From NCBI RefSeq assembly GCF_000686605.1, contig NZ_JMLC01000020.1, positions 1 to 41,511 of the forward strand: a stretch of 41,511 nucleotides of DNA, read 5' to 3'. Shown here piece after piece: positions 14,491 to 24,046 of this stretch. This stretch comes from Streptococcus sobrinus DSM 20742 = ATCC 33478. GTDB taxonomy: Bacteria; Bacillota; Bacilli; Lactobacillales; Streptococcaceae. Every line of letters starts with the position of its first letter. Position 1 is the stretch's first letter. The notes beneath the pieces were generated by a model, which saw nothing but the letters and a program-made list of their open reading frames with translations, made no database searches and was not told the DNA's origin. The position numbers and the translations under genes were made by a program.

Positions 14491-14843
14491 GTAAGCCAGA
14501 AAACTCAGTCCCTTGAAAATAAAAGAAGCCTCAATCGTTGGTCTCGCTCTACCCTAATCCTGCCTGCAGCAGTGCAAGGCTCGATAAACTTGGTCGCTTT
14601 GGCCAATTTTATCAGGCCAGTGAAGAAACTAATCAGATGGCCCTAGTTGCTGACTTTCTGATAGTTAAAAAATTTTTGATTAACACAGCTTCTTCCCTTG
14701 GGAACTTTTGATTTTATTGGATATCAAGGCTAATTCCCAAACAGAAAGTACTGTCACTCTGGAGTTGGTCTGTCCAAGTTCGCAAGTCCTCATTTGGAAA
14801 GTTACAAATGCTTGACAGTATTGAAAAAGTCGGCCATTTTTCG
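14491..14843. other. Long spacer before the str operon; no recognised gene
   Basis: About 350 bases without an assigned gene. Two plus-strand stretches are open and codon-like but lack good starts: 14514-14711 (62 codons plus stop, including LDKLGRFGQFYQASEETNQ and MALVADFLIV) and about 14712-14815 (including LDIKANSQTESTVTLEL). They are in different frames with a stop between and could be a decayed gene. I do not recognise a family. The str promoter follows at 14844. Confidence 0.35.
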
Positions 14844-14872
14844 TTGACAAAGCCTGCCAATCTTGATATTAT
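14844..14872 (+). promoter_or_regulatory. Promoter of the str operon (rpsL)
   Basis: TTGACA (14844-14849), 17-base spacer, TATTAT (14867-14872), about 140 bases before rpsL. It leaves a 5' leader of about 130 bases. Confidence 0.75.
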
Positions 14873-14949
14873 AATAAGCGGTACTTTTTACTTTTGGTCT
14901 CTCCAAAGTGTACAGAGACGTGCTGACAAATGTTGCAAAAGTGCACACA

Positions 14950-14977
14950 GATAGGGGCTGTCACCAAGTGCCCTATC
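14950..14977 (+). promoter_or_regulatory. Hairpin in the rpsL leader
   Basis: GATAGGG (14950-14956) pairs with CCCTATC (14971-14977); inside is a small CAC-CAA-GTG. It lies about 35 bases upstream of the rpsL start in a GC-richer part of the leader. No T-run follows, so it is not a terminator. It may serve in ribosomal-protein autocontrol or mRNA stability, which is inference. Confidence 0.45.
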
Positions 14978-15011
14978 AACCAAAAATAAAATTTTACAGG
15001 AGAAAATGTAG

Positions 15012-15425
15012 ATGCCTACAATCAACCAATTGGTACGTAAACCGCGTAAATCTAAAGTTGAGAAATCTGACTCACCAGCACTTAACGTTGGTTACAACTC
15101 ACACAAAAAAGTTCCAACAAACGTTTCTTCACCACAAAAACGTGGTGTTGCCACTCGTGTTGGTACTATGACACCTAAAAAACCTAACTCTGCCCTTCGT
15201 AAATTCGCTCGTGTACGTTTGAGCAACTTGATCGAAGTCACAGCTTATATCCCAGGTATCGGCCACAACTTGCAAGAACACAGTGTTGTGCTTATCCGTG
15301 GTGGACGTGTTAAAGACCTTCCAGGGGTTCGTTATCATATCGTCCGTGGTGCCCTTGATACTGCAGGTGTTGCCGACCGTAAACAAGGCCGTTCTAAATA
15401 CGGTGCTAAACGTCCTAAAGGATAA
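15012..15425 (+). CDS. rpsL: Ribosomal protein S12
   Basis: Universal decoding-site protein of the 30S subunit. The 137 aa sequence starts [26 protein letters not shown] (Lys56 by this numbering, equal to E. coli Lys42/43 region) and [14 protein letters not shown] are wild-type, so no streptomycin-resistance substitution is visible. Codon use is strongly biased as for highly expressed genes. ACAGGAG precedes the ATG. rpsG follows after 20 bases. Confidence 0.99.
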   Translation: MPTINQLVRKPRKSKVEKSDSPALNVGYNSHKKVPTNVSSPQKRGVATRVGTMTPKKPNSALRKFARVRLSNLIEVTAYIPGIGHNLQEHSVVLIRGGRVKDLPGVRYHIVRGALDTAGVADRKQGRSKYGAKRPKG

Positions 15426-15445
15426 TAGAAGGGGGATAAGAACTA

Positions 15446-15916
15446 ATGAGTCGTAAAAATCAAGCGCCTAAGCGCGAAGTATTGCCAGATCCATTGTACA
15501 ATTCAAAACTTGTAACACGTCTTATCAACCGTGTTATGCTTGACGGTAAACGTGGTACAGCTGCTACCATCGTTTACGGTGCCTTTGACCAAATCAAAGA
15601 CGCAACTAGCAACGATGCTCTTGAAGTTTTTGAAACAGCGATGGAAAACATCATGCCTGTACTTGAAGTCCGTGCTCGCCGTGTCGGTGGGTCTAACTAC
15701 CAAGTCCCAGTTGAAGTTCGTCCAGAACGCCGAACTACACTTGGCCTTCGTTGGTTGGTAAATGCTTCACGTGCCCGTGGTGAACATACTATGCAAGACC
15801 GTTTGGCAAAAGAAATTTTGGATGCCTCAAACAACACAGGTGCTGCTGTTAAGAAACGCGAAGATACTCACCGTATGGCAGAAGCCAACCGTGCCTTCGC
15901 ACATTTCCGCTGGTAA
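15446..15916 (+). CDS. rpsG: Ribosomal protein S7
   Basis: Primary 16S-binding protein of the 30S head. The 156 aa sequence [20 protein letters not shown] has full length, with [18 protein letters not shown] and the C-terminal [21 protein letters not shown] lies before the ATG. S7 is the translational regulator of the str operon in E. coli. Here it is followed by an unusually long structured spacer before fusA. Confidence 0.99.
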   Translation: MSRKNQAPKREVLPDPLYNSKLVTRLINRVMLDGKRGTAATIVYGAFDQIKDATSNDALEVFETAMENIMPVLEVRARRVGGSNYQVPVEVRPERRTTLGLRWLVNASRARGEHTMQDRLAKEILDASNNTGAAVKKREDTHRMAEANRAFAHFRW

Positions 15917-16165
15917 GATTAAGAGACAGAGACGAAGAGAGCAAGGACAAAATAGGAAAAATGACGAAGAAACTTCAGTTTCTAGGAATTTATATCTTTT
16001 TGGACTGGTCGCTCTCGAGTCGAGTTCAATTCGGCTAAAAACAATGTAGTCTGAACTCAATTAAATAAGATTCACACAGCGTTTAGCCTGTGCTCAATTA
16101 TTTAAGGAACAAAGGCATTTAGCCCGAGTTTGCTAAGTCTCGTATCCAAACCTAAGCGAATAAAT
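15917..16165 (+). other. Structured non-coding spacer between rpsG and fusA
   Basis: The rpsG-fusA gap is 313 bases and contains no credible gene. It holds an inverted repeat TTAAATAA (16061-16068)/TTATTTAA (16098-16105) enclosing CACAG/CTGTG (16075-16079/16088-16092), a repeated phrase GTTTAGCCTG / ATTTAGCCCG (16081 and about 16119), and then a terminator at 16166. This looks like a processed or regulatory RNA region. fusA must therefore be reached by read-through or by a promoter in here that I cannot define. Confidence 0.5.
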
Positions 16166-16196
16166 AAAACGGGTAGGTCCCTGCCTATCCGTTTTT
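16166..16196 (+). terminator. Terminator or attenuator upstream of fusA
   Basis: AAAACGGGTAGG-TCCCTG-CCTATCCGTTTT plus TT: a 12-bp stem with one G-U pair, a 6-base loop and T-run, only 33 bases before the fusA start. It would stop most rpsLG transcripts. Confidence 0.85.
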
Positions 16197-16229
16197 TCCA
16201 AAAATTATAGATTTATAGGAGAATCATTC

Positions 16230-18311
16230 ATGGCTCGCGAATTTTCATTGGAAAGAACTCGTAATATTGGTATCATGGCTCACGTTGATGCCGGTAAAAC
16301 AACAACTACAGAGCGTATTCTTTACTACACTGGTCGTATCCACAAAATCGGTGAAACTCACGAAGGGGCTTCACAAATGGACTGGATGGAACAAGAGCAA
16401 GAACGTGGAATCACTATCACATCTGCGGCAACAACTGCCCAATGGGATGGTCACCGTGTTAACATCATTGATACCCCAGGACACGTGGACTTCACCATTG
16501 AAGTACAACGTTCCCTCCGTGTTCTTGACGGTGCTGTAACCGTTCTTGATGCTCAATCAGGTGTTGAACCTCAAACTGAAACTGTGTGGCGTCAAGCCAC
16601 TGAATACGGTGTTCCACGTATCGTATTTGCTAATAAGATGGATAAGATTGGTGCTGACTTCCTTTACTCAGTATCAACTTTACATGAACGTTTGCAAGCA
16701 AATGCTCACCCAATCCAATTGCCAATCGGTGCTGAAGATGACTTCACTGGTATCATTGACTTGATTACGATGAAAGCTGAAGTCTATACGAATGACCTCG
16801 GTACAGATATCCTTGAAGAAGATATTCCAGCTGAATACCTTGAACAAGCTCAGGAATATCGTGAAAAACTGATTGAAGCAGTAGCTGAAACTGATGAAGA
16901 CCTGATGATGAAATATCTTGAAGGTGAAGAAATCACTAACGAAGAATTGAAAGCGGCTATCCGTAAGGCAACTATCAACGTTGAATTCTTCCCAGTTCTT
17001 TGTGGTTCTGCCTTCAAGAACAAGGGTGTACAAATGATGCTTGATGCCGTTATTGACTACCTGCCAAGCCCACTTGACATTCCTGCAATCAAGGGTGTTA
17101 ACCCAGATACAGACGAAGAAGAAGAACGTCCAGCATCTGATGATGAACCATTCGCAGCGCTTGCCTTCAAGATTATGACTGACCCATTCGTTGGTCGTTT
17201 GACCTTCATCCGTGTTTATTCAGGTGTGATGAACTCAGGTTCATACGTCATGAATACTACTAAGGATAAGCGTGAACGTATCGGACGTATCCTGCAAATG
17301 CACGCCAACAGCCGTAAAGAAATCGAAACTGTTTACTCAGGTGACATCGCTGCGGCTATCGGCTTGAAAGATACGACAACTGGTGACTCATTGACCGATG
17401 AAAAACACAAGGTTATTCTTGAATCAATTGAAGTTCCAGAACCTGTTATCCAACTCATGGTTGAACCTAAGACTAAGGCCGACCAAGATAAGATGGCAAT
17501 CGGTTTGCAAAAACTGGCTGAAGAAGACCCAACCTTCCGTGTTGAAACCAACCCAGAAACTGGTGAAACTGTTATCTCTGGTATGGGTGAATTGCACTTG
17601 GATGTCCTTGTTGACCGTCTGAAACGTGAACACAAGGTTGAAGCTAACGTTGGTGCTCCTCAGGTATCTTACCGTGAAACCTTCCGTGCTTCTACCCAAG
17701 CCCGTGGTTTCTTCAAACGTCAATCTGGTGGTAAAGGTCAATTCGGTGATGTTTGGATTGAATTTACGCCGAATGAAGAAGGTAAAGGCTTCGAGTTCGA
17801 AAATGCCATCGTCGGTGGTGTTGTCCCACGTGAATTCATTCCAGCCGTAGAAAAAGGGTTGGAAGAAGCTATGGCTAACGGTGTTCTTGCTGGTTATCCA
17901 TTGGTTGACATCAAGGCGAAACTTTATGATGGTTCTTACCACGATGTCGACTCATCTGAAACGGCCTTCAAGATTGCCGCTTCTTTGGCACTTAAGGAAG
18001 CAGCTAAGACTGCCCAACCAGTTATCTTGGAACCAATGATGCTGGTTACTATCACCGTTCCTGAAGAAAACCTCGGTGATGTTATGGGTCACGTAACTGC
18101 TCGTCGTGGACGTGTTGATGGTATGGAAGCTCATGGTAACAGCCAAATCGTTCGTGCTTATGTACCACTTGCCGAAATGTTCGGTTATGCAACTGTTCTT
18201 CGGTCATCATCACAAGGTCGTGGTACCTTCATGATGGTATTTGACCACTATGAAGATGTGCCAAAGTCTGTTCAAGAAGAAATCATCAAGAAAAATTCAG
18301 GCCAAGCTTAA
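16230..18311 (+). CDS. fusA: Elongation factor G
   Basis: Ribosomal translocase GTPase, 693 aa, full length. G1 AHVDAGKT (17-24), switch [16 protein letters not shown]3 DTPGHVDF, G4 NKMDKIGAD. Domains II-V follow, with [17 protein letters not shown] in domain III and [14 protein letters not shown] in domain V. TAGGAGAA precedes the ATG. Strong codon bias marks high expression. Confidence 0.99.
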   Translation: MAREFSLERTRNIGIMAHVDAGKTTTTERILYYTGRIHKIGETHEGASQMDWMEQEQERGITITSAATTAQWDGHRVNIIDTPGHVDFTIEVQRSLRVLDGAVTVLDAQSGVEPQTETVWRQATEYGVPRIVFANKMDKIGADFLYSVSTLHERLQANAHPIQLPIGAEDDFTGIIDLITMKAEVYTNDLGTDILEEDIPAEYLEQAQEYREKLIEAVAETDEDLMMKYLEGEEITNEELKAAIRKATINVEFFPVLCGSAFKNKGVQMMLDAVIDYLPSPLDIPAIKGVNPDTDEEEERPASDDEPFAALAFKIMTDPFVGRLTFIRVYSGVMNSGSYVMNTTKDKRERIGRILQMHANSRKEIETVYSGDIAAAIGLKDTTTGDSLTDEKHKVILESIEVPEPVIQLMVEPKTKADQDKMAIGLQKLAEEDPTFRVETNPETGETVISGMGELHLDVLVDRLKREHKVEANVGAPQVSYRETFRASTQARGFFKRQSGGKGQFGDVWIEFTPNEEGKGFEFENAIVGGVVPREFIPAVEKGLEEAMANGVLAGYPLVDIKAKLYDGSYHDVDSSETAFKIAASLALKEAAKTAQPVILEPMMLVTITVPEENLGDVMGHVTARRGRVDGMEAHGNSQIVRAYVPLAEMFGYATVLRSSSQGRGTFMMVFDHYEDVPKSVQEEIIKKNSGQA

Positions 18312-18350
18312 GCAGATTTGAACCTGACAAAGCTTAAAAAATAAGAAAAT

Positions 18351-18378
18351 TAGTAAGCTCAGCTTGCTAGTTTTTTTA
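18351..18378 (+). terminator. Terminator of fusA
   Basis: TAGTAAGC-TCA-GCTTGCTA (18351-18369) with flanking A/T pairs and a TTTTTTT run. Confidence 0.85.
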
Positions 18379-18421
18379 CTTTTTGGCCTAAGATTTGTAA
18401 CTTTCTGAAAATGGTAAGTGG

Positions 18422-18450
18422 TTGCAATTTACAGAAAAAGGTTATATAAT
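18422..18450 (+). promoter_or_regulatory. Promoter of gap
   Basis: TTGCAA (18422-18427), 17-base spacer, TATAAT (18445-18450). It leaves a leader of about 100 bases. Confidence 0.85.
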
Positions 18451-18505
18451 AATCTTGTTGAAGGGGTATGTGGAACCTCACAAGTTAACCTTTTCACAAT
18501 CGTAG

Positions 18506-18519
18506 AAGGGCTTGCCCTT
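18506..18519 (+). promoter_or_regulatory. Hairpin in the gap leader
   Basis: AAGGGC-TT-GCCCTT (loop as drawn would need to open to four bases), followed by AATAAATTTTTTTA. It sits between the promoter and the ribosome binding site AAGGAGG and may stabilise the 5' end or attenuate weakly. Confidence 0.4.
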
Positions 18520-18559
18520 AATAAATTTTTTTATGATTTTCATAAGGAGGAAATCACAC

Positions 18560-19573
18560 ATGGTAGTTAAAGTTGGTATTAACGGTTTCGGTCGTATCGG
18601 ACGTCTTGCATTCCGTCGTATCCAAAACGTTGAAGGTGTTGAAGTTGCTCGTATCAACGATCTTACAGATCCAGCAATGCTTGCACACTTGTTGAAATAC
18701 GATACTACTCAAGGTCGTTTCAACGGTACTGTTGAAGTCAAAGACGGTGGATTCGAAGTTAACGGCCAATTCGTTAAAGTTTCTGCTGAACGTGATCCAG
18801 AACAAATTGACTGGGCAAACGATGGCGTAGAAATCGTTCTTGAAGCAACTGGTTTCTTTGCTACTAAAGAAGCAGCTGAAAAGCACTTGCATGCTGGTGG
18901 TGCTAAGAAGGTTGTTATCACTGCTCCTGGTGGATCAGATGTTAAGACTGTTGTTTTCAACACTAACCATGACGTTCTTGACGGTTCTGAAACAGTTATC
19001 TCAGCTGGTTCATGTACTACAAACTGTTTGGCTCCAATGGCTGACGCTTTGAACAAGAACTTCGGTGTTAAAGCTGGTACAATGACAACTATCCACGCTT
19101 ACACTGGTGACCAAATGATCCTTGACGGTCCACACCGTAAGGGTGACTTCCGTCGTGCACGTGCTGCTGCAGCAAACATTGTTCCTAACTCAACTGGTGC
19201 TGCTAAAGCTATCGGTCTTGTATTGCCAGAATTGAACGGTAAATTGCAAGGTCATGCTCAACGTGTTCCAGTTCCAACAGGTTCATTGACTGAATTGGTT
19301 TCAGTTCTTGACAAGAAGGTGACTGCTGACGAAGTTAACGCTGCTATGAAGGCTGCTGCAACTGAAAGCTACGGTTACAATACTGACCCAATCGTTTCTT
19401 CTGATATCGTTGGTATGTCATTTGGTTCATTGTTTGATGCAACTCAAACAGAAGTAACTGAAGCAGCAGATGGAACTCAATTGGTTAAAACAGTTTCATG
19501 GTACGACAACGAAATGTCTTACACTTCACAATTGGTTCGTACTCTTGAATACTTCGCAAAAATCGCTAAATAA
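18560..19573 (+). CDS. gap: Glyceraldehyde-3-phosphate dehydrogenase (glycolytic, NAD)
   Basis: The protein is 337 aa from ATG 18560 ([15 protein letters not shown]), chosen because ATAAGGAGG lies just upstream and the family begins here; the frame is open to 18512 but those residues are not family-like. NAD-binding [10 protein letters not shown], catalytic Cys152 in [12 protein letters not shown] and the C-terminal [16 protein letters not shown] are present. Highly expressed codon pattern. Unlike in some bacteria, pgk is not directly downstream; 660 bases intervene. Confidence 0.99.
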   Translation: MVVKVGINGFGRIGRLAFRRIQNVEGVEVARINDLTDPAMLAHLLKYDTTQGRFNGTVEVKDGGFEVNGQFVKVSAERDPEQIDWANDGVEIVLEATGFFATKEAAEKHLHAGGAKKVVITAPGGSDVKTVVFNTNHDVLDGSETVISAGSCTTNCLAPMADALNKNFGVKAGTMTTIHAYTGDQMILDGPHRKGDFRRARAAAANIVPNSTGAAKAIGLVLPELNGKLQGHAQRVPVPTGSLTELVSVLDKKVTADEVNAAMKAAATESYGYNTDPIVSSDIVGMSFGSLFDATQTEVTEAADGTQLVKTVSWYDNEMSYTSQLVRTLEYFAKIAK

Positions 19574-19590
19574 GTTATTATTTAATGATT

Positions 19591-19620
19591 GAAAGGACTG
19601 GCCTCGGCTGGTCTTTTTTT
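19591..19620 (+). terminator. Terminator of gap
   Basis: GACTGGC-CTCG-GCTGGTC (two wobbles) with AAAG before and TTTTTTT after, about 20 bases past the stop. Confidence 0.85.
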
Positions 19621-20190
19621 GTTCCCCTTTATTAGGGTGCAGTACTCATCAAATTTCAAAATCTGATTTTTGATATTTTTTTCACTTCCAAATTTCTGAA
19701 CTTGGGGCAGAACTACGGAAATTGCTATTGTAAGTTTCCTATCTTCCTCATTAACTTCACAAGTCAACTATTATCGAGTTTACTTGTTCCGCGTGCGACC
19801 TAAAATTGTCCAGTGAACTATTTTAGTAGGTGGTGCAGACGGAAGAATAAATTATCCAGTGAATGATTTATTATGCCTTATGGAGTTTCATCAACACGGG
19901 GATAAAGCAGTCGATAACACTGTCTTATCGAAGTTAGTCTAGTTGATTTTACTGGCCTAAAAATCCGTTATCAGTGACATCTTCATCTCACTGATAATTC
20001 CACTACAGCAAAAATATCAGGTTATGCTCACTTCGTTCGCCGGTTAACCTACAATAAAGTTTTTCTACCTAAAAACAATTTCAGGTTTTGATTTTAACTA
20101 GGTATTACTTTTTTTGACGAACCCTGATTTGACCTCTCCTAGTGAGAAATATCACTTTTTCCAAGCTAATTTAGAAATAGGCTTGAAATT
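19621..20190. other. Long gap-pgk spacer with several inverted repeats
   Basis: A 570-base region with no supported gene. It contains a perfect 10-bp inverted repeat TTATCAGTGA (19968-19977)/TCACTGATAA (19988-19997) with a 10-base loop; AGGTTA (20019-20024)/TAACCT (20045-20050); and two similar phrases ATTGTCCAGTGAA (19805) and ATTATCCAGTGAA (19851) 46 bases apart. A 61-codon minus frame at 19582-19767 overlaps the gap terminator and has no ribosome binding site, so I do not call it. The stretch may be a dead mobile element or hold an unknown RNA. Confidence 0.4.
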
Positions 20191-20191
20191 A

Positions 20192-20200
20192 TGTTATAAT
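20192..20200 (+). promoter_or_regulatory. Extended -10 promoter of pgk
   Basis: TGTTATAAT with TATAAT at 20195-20200, 34 bases before the start codon; -35 is poor (TTAGAA at 20171, spacing 18). Confidence 0.7.
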
Positions 20201-20234
20201 GATGGAGTAAATAAAAATTTAAGGAGTCCTATCA

Positions 20235-21431
20235 ATGGCTAAATTAACTGTTAAAGACGTTGATTTGAAAGGCAAGAAAGTCCTCGTTCGTGTTGACTTC
20301 AACGTGCCTGTAAAAGATGGCGTTATCACAAACGACAACCGTATCACTGCGGCTTTGCCAACCATTAAATATATCATCGAACATGGCGGTCGTGCAGTTC
20401 TCTTCTCTCACCTTGGTCGTGTTAAGGAAGAAGCTGACAAAGAAGGTAAATCTCTTGAACCAGTTGCCAAAGATTTGGCTGCTAAATTGGGACAAGATGT
20501 TGTCTTCCCAGGAGTGACTCGTGGTCCAAAATTGGAAGAAGCAATCGATGCTTTGCAAGATGGTCAAGTTCTTTTGGTTGAAAATACTCGTTTTGAAGAT
20601 GTTGACGGCAAGAAAGAATCTAAGAATGATCCTGAACTTGGTAAGTACTGGGCAAGCCTTGGTGATGGTATCTTCGTAAATGATGCTTTCGGTACAGCTC
20701 ACCGTGCTCACGCTTCAAACGTTGGTATTTCTGCTAACGTTGAAAAGGCTGTTGCTGGTTTCCTTCTAGAAAACGAAATTGCTTATATTCAAGAAGCTGT
20801 TGAAACACCAGAACGTCCATTCGTAGCTATCCTTGGTGGTTCTAAAGTTTCAGATAAAATTGGTGTTATCGAAAACTTGCTTAAAAAAGCTGATAAGGTC
20901 CTTATCGGTGGTGGTATGACTTATACCTTCTACAAGGCACAAGGTATCGAAATCGGTGATTCTTTGGTCGAAGAAGATAAGTTGGATGTGGCTAAGTCTC
21001 TGCTTGAAAAAGCAAATGGTAAATTGGTCTTGCCGGTTGACTCTAAAGAAGCTAACGCCTTCGCTGACTACACCGAAGTGAAAGATACTGAAGGTGAAGC
21101 AGTAGACCCTGGCTTCCTTGGTCTTGACATCGGTCCAGAATCGATCACTGAATTTGACAAAGCTTTGACAGGTGCTAAGACAGTTGTTTGGAATGGTCCT
21201 ATGGGTGTCTTTGAAAATCCAGACTTCCAAGCTGGTACAATCGGTGTTATGGATGCTATTGTTAAACAGCCTGGCGTTAAGTCAATCATCGGTGGTGGTG
21301 ACTCAGCTGCCGCAGCTATCAACCTCGGCCGTGCAGACAAATTCTCATGGATTTCTACTGGTGGAGGAGCTAGTATGGAGCTGTTAGAAGGTAAAGTCTT
21401 GCCAGGCCTCGCTGCTTTGACGGATAAATAG
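20235..21431 (+). CDS. pgk: Phosphoglycerate kinase
   Basis: ATP-forming glycolytic enzyme, 398 aa, full length. [11 protein letters not shown] (substrate-binding start), [20 protein letters not shown], then [43 protein letters not shown] and the nucleotide-site end [16 protein letters not shown] before the ATG; strong codon bias. Confidence 0.99.
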   Translation: MAKLTVKDVDLKGKKVLVRVDFNVPVKDGVITNDNRITAALPTIKYIIEHGGRAVLFSHLGRVKEEADKEGKSLEPVAKDLAAKLGQDVVFPGVTRGPKLEEAIDALQDGQVLLVENTRFEDVDGKKESKNDPELGKYWASLGDGIFVNDAFGTAHRAHASNVGISANVEKAVAGFLLENEIAYIQEAVETPERPFVAILGGSKVSDKIGVIENLLKKADKVLIGGGMTYTFYKAQGIEIGDSLVEEDKLDVAKSLLEKANGKLVLPVDSKEANAFADYTEVKDTEGEAVDPGFLGLDIGPESITEFDKALTGAKTVVWNGPMGVFENPDFQAGTIGVMDAIVKQPGVKSIIGGGDSAAAAINLGRADKFSWISTGGGASMELLEGKVLPGLAALTDK

Positions 21432-21494
21432 GATTAAGCCTGTTAGCCTCTACAAAAACTTGATTTTGTAAGTGGAAGATAAAATAGTAAAAGA

Positions 21495-21530
21495 TAGTGT
21501 CAGTTTTTTGAAAGCTGATACTATTTTTGT
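21495..21530. terminator. Terminator shared by pgk and the convergent SDR gene
   Basis: ATAGTGTCAG (21495-21504) pairs with CTGATACTAT (21516-21525), followed by TTTTTG; A-rich on the other side. Confidence 0.75.
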
Positions 21531-22568
21531 TTAATCCAGATATCCATTGTTTCGATACCATTTGATGGTATCAATCATTGTGTTTTGGACTGGTCGGAAG
21601 TGTCCACCTAGCTCTGTCTCCATCTTAGTAGGATCAAAGTGAGTTCGTTTGTACTCCTCGGCAAATAGCTCGATTAGATCCTTGCTGACTAAGACGGGTT
21701 TGCCAGTTAGCTTGTGGTAGATTTCATTCCAAGTAGCGTAAGCTTTTAGCAAGGGCTGAGGAATTTGTCTTCTAGGTGCAGGAATTCCTGTAACCTCTTC
21801 TAGAGTATTCATCAATTCCTGCATAGTCATGTATTGACCAGCAGCTAGATAAGATTCACCCCTGCGTCCATATTTCATAGCTCGGATATGAATATCCGCA
21901 ACATCTCTGGCATCCACAACGCTGTAACTGGCCTTCATAACCCCAGGTAGTTTTTTCTGCATATAATTTAAAATCAATTGTCCAGTGGAGGTTGGCCCCA
22001 TATCGCCTGGCCCGTACATGGAACCTGGAAGAACGAAGGCAATAAAAAGGTCAGGATGTAGGTTGAGAAAGTCACGAACGACTTGGTCGCTGAGAATTTT
22101 ACTGCGATAGTATTCGTTTTTTGTATCGGCGGAACGAGACATAGTTTCATTGATTAGTTGGTCAGGCTCGCCAGTAAGTACAGCAATAGAAGATGTGTGG
22201 ACAATTTGACGAATTCCAGAATCATAGGCAGCCTGTAAAAGATTCTTTGTTCCTTTAATGTTAGTCTCATAGAGTTCTTGCCAATGTTTGCCTCCCTTAT
22301 GACTGTCTCGAAAGAAAGCTGCCGTGTGAAAGAGGCTATCGCAGTCAGTTAGATAAGGCACATAGGTTTCTGGCCTGAGTAGGTCACCTTGAATAAAGCG
22401 GATTTGAAGATTGCCGAATTGCTTTTTTGCCTTGTCTAGTGATCGAACGAGGGCAGTAACTTGAGTATTTTCCTTTAATAAAGCTCGGACTAGATTATTT
22501 CCTAATAGGCCAGTTGATCCAGTGACAAAGGCATGGTTAATCTTACGAGACGGCTGTTTTGTATCCAT
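21531..22568 (-). CDS. NAD(P)-dependent epimerase/dehydratase (extended SDR)
   Basis: A 345 aa extended short-chain dehydrogenase resembling dihydroflavonol-4-reductase-type proteins. N-terminal Rossmann motif VTGSTGLLGNNLVRALL (16-32), DCDSLFHTAA, catalytic YxxxK as Y153-K157 in NEYYRSK, and LPGSMYGPGD. The true substrate is unknown. GGAGAACC precedes the ATG. It is divergent from a marR gene with a large palindrome between them, so it is probably that regulator's target. Confidence 0.9.
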   Translation of the reverse strand: MDTKQPSRKINHAFVTGSTGLLGNNLVRALLKENTQVTALVRSLDKAKKQFGNLQIRFIQGDLLRPETYVPYLTDCDSLFHTAAFFRDSHKGGKHWQELYETNIKGTKNLLQAAYDSGIRQIVHTSSIAVLTGEPDQLINETMSRSADTKNEYYRSKILSDQVVRDFLNLHPDLFIAFVLPGSMYGPGDMGPTSTGQLILNYMQKKLPGVMKASYSVVDARDVADIHIRAMKYGRRGESYLAAGQYMTMQELMNTLEEVTGIPAPRRQIPQPLLKAYATWNEIYHKLTGKPVLVSKDLIELFAEEYKRTHFDPTKMETELGGHFRPVQNTMIDTIKWYRNNGYLD

Positions 22569-22590
22569 AGGTTCTCCTTTTAGATTTTTC

Positions 22591-22614
22591 TATTAAATGA
22601 CTTGTCATTTAATA
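22591..22614. promoter_or_regulatory. 24-base palindrome, likely MarR operator
   Basis: TATTAAATGAC (22591-22601), TT, GTCATTTAATA (22604-22614): perfect 11+11 symmetry. It lies 23 bases upstream of the SDR start, and 90 bases from the marR start. MarR dimers bind such 16-24 base dyads. Confidence 0.75.
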
Positions 22615-22703
22615 AAAATTAGTTTAGTCTTTTAGCATATTTTTGTCAATAATTTACTTAATCTAGTGTAAAATAGTAAGAAACTAAAAAAGAAGGAGAT
22701 CTT

Positions 22704-23162
22704 ATGTCAATAGACGAAGCAGTCCGCTTTAGGTATTTGTTCAAGAGTGTCGAAAATATTGTCAATAAAGAGTTAATCAATTTACTATCTCCCTTGCATA
22801 TAACCCCTAACCAGAGTGAAGTACTCCTTGTTCTGCAAGAATTTGGTTCTTTGTCCTTAAAGGATTTGGGTAATTTATTGATTTGTGAGAAAAAAAGTCC
22901 TAGTCGTTTAGTTAGTTCGCTGATTAAAAAAGGGTTAGTGATTAAAGAAATTTCTGCTGAAGACCGAAGATTTTCCCTCTTATCCTTGACACCTAAGGGT
23001 CAAGATTTAGTTCCTAAGGTTATAGCCATCAAAAATCAATATGATCAGCAGTTATTGGAACAAGGAATTGATTTTAAAGCTCTTAGTAAGCCCTTTAAAG
23101 TTTTTATTTCGGAGACACCTTACGAAGAAAAATTAAAGAGCCGCTCGATGTGGGATGATTAA
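22704..23162 (+). CDS. MarR-family transcriptional regulator
   Basis: A 152 aa winged-helix regulator: ITPNQSEVLLVLQEFGSLSL (helix-turn), LKDLGNLLICEKKSPSRLVS (recognition helix), and the wing EDRRFSLLSLTPKG. AGAAGGAG before the ATG. It is divergent from the SDR gene and probably represses it through the palindrome at 22591-22614. The ligand is unknown. Confidence 0.92.
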   Translation: MSIDEAVRFRYLFKSVENIVNKELINLLSPLHITPNQSEVLLVLQEFGSLSLKDLGNLLICEKKSPSRLVSSLIKKGLVIKEISAEDRRFSLLSLTPKGQDLVPKVIAIKNQYDQQLLEQGIDFKALSKPFKVFISETPYEEKLKSRSMWDD

Positions 23163-23367
23163 GTATGATTAGTCGGTCTAGCGATAGTTTGGTTATCAAT
23201 TTAGTCGTTTAGATTAACGATTTTGTAAACGAGGTCGGAAATTCCCATTCTAGCATTGTTGACGGATAAAATCTTTCAGTTAACTCAATAATAAGAGAGG
23301 GATTAGTGCTGTGGGAATTCTTGAATTGAGAGGAAGTCAATTCCAAGAAATGAATTTTCTGAAAATT

Positions 23368-23396
23368 TTGTTAATCTTCCAAAACTATGGTAAAAT
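23368..23396 (+). promoter_or_regulatory. Promoter of the FUSC-type gene
   Basis: TTGTTA (23368-23373), 17-base spacer ending TGG, TAAAAT (23391-23396). It shows that translation must start downstream of about 23403. Confidence 0.65.
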
Positions 23397-23430
23397 GGGA
23401 AGTGAATTTTTGGAAGACGGGAGTTTAATT

Positions 23431-23958
23431 TTGGGACGATTTCGCTTTAATCCTCATGAATTTCGCTTAGGCATGCGGACTTTTAAGACGGGTCTAGCTG
23501 TTTTCTTGGTTTTAGCTTTATTTTCTCTTTTAGGATTTGAGGGTCTGCAAATTGGTTGTCTGACAGCAGTCTTTAGTCTGAGAGAGAATTTTGATAAGAG
23601 TCTCCATTTTGGCACCTCGCAGATTGTCGAAAATACTATTGGGGGTGTCTATTCTCTTATCTTCTTCGGAATTAGTGAGCTCTTTAATAAGTCACTTTGG
23701 GTGACTTTGGTTTTTGTTCCAATATTTACCATGTTGACCATCATGACCAATGTTGCTATTGATAATAAATCGGGGATTATTGGAGCGGTAGCTGCTTTGC
23801 TGATTATTACCCTATCTATTCCAGAAGGTGACACCTTTACTTATACGCTCGCTCGGATTTTTGAGACTTTTATTGGTGTCTTTGTGGCCACTCTGGTCAA
23901 TGCGGATATTGATCGAATACGTGAACATTTTGTTAAAAGAATGGCTAATAAGGACTAG
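23431..23958 (+). CDS. FUSC / aromatic acid exporter-family membrane protein
   Basis: A 175 aa protein from TTG 23431, chosen because GGGAG lies seven bases before it and the promoter overlaps the longer frame (open from 23311). It begins LGRFRFNPHEFRLGMRTFKT and has four to five membrane segments, with FEGLQIGCLTAVFSLRENFD, NTIGGVYSLIFFG, TMLTIMTNVAIDNKSGIIG and a final FETFIGVFVATLVNADIDR. This is the N-terminal membrane half of the ArAE/FUSC family without the soluble domain. Transport substrate unknown. It lies upstream of glnR. Confidence 0.8.
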   Translation: MGRFRFNPHEFRLGMRTFKTGLAVFLVLALFSLLGFEGLQIGCLTAVFSLRENFDKSLHFGTSQIVENTIGGVYSLIFFGISELFNKSLWVTLVFVPIFTMLTIMTNVAIDNKSGIIGAVAALLIITLSIPEGDTFTYTLARIFETFIGVFVATLVNADIDRIREHFVKRMANKD

Positions 23959-23975
23959 CGTGGCTAGTCTTTTTT
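23953..23975 (+). terminator. Terminator overlapping the stop of the FUSC-type gene
   Basis: GACTAGC-GTG-GCTAGTC then TTTTTT; the gene's stop codon TAG (23956-23958) is inside the left arm. Confidence 0.85.
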
Positions 23976-24046
23976 GCCTGCCTAGAAGATTTTTGTCTTG
24001 TTGCTATCCTAGCTCTGACTAGCTACAGGGTTTTGGGAAATAGTAA

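Noticed and set aside
15012..15425. Possible streptomycin-resistance substitution in S12
   Set aside because: Both resistance regions (TPKKPNS and GGRVKDLPG) are wild-type.
17424..17942. 172-codon minus frame inside fusA
   Set aside because: Mirror of biased codons in a highly expressed gene.
19582..19767. 61-codon minus frame in the gap-pgk spacer
   Set aside because: Its end overlaps the gap terminator hairpin and it lacks a ribosome binding site; the family is not recognisable.
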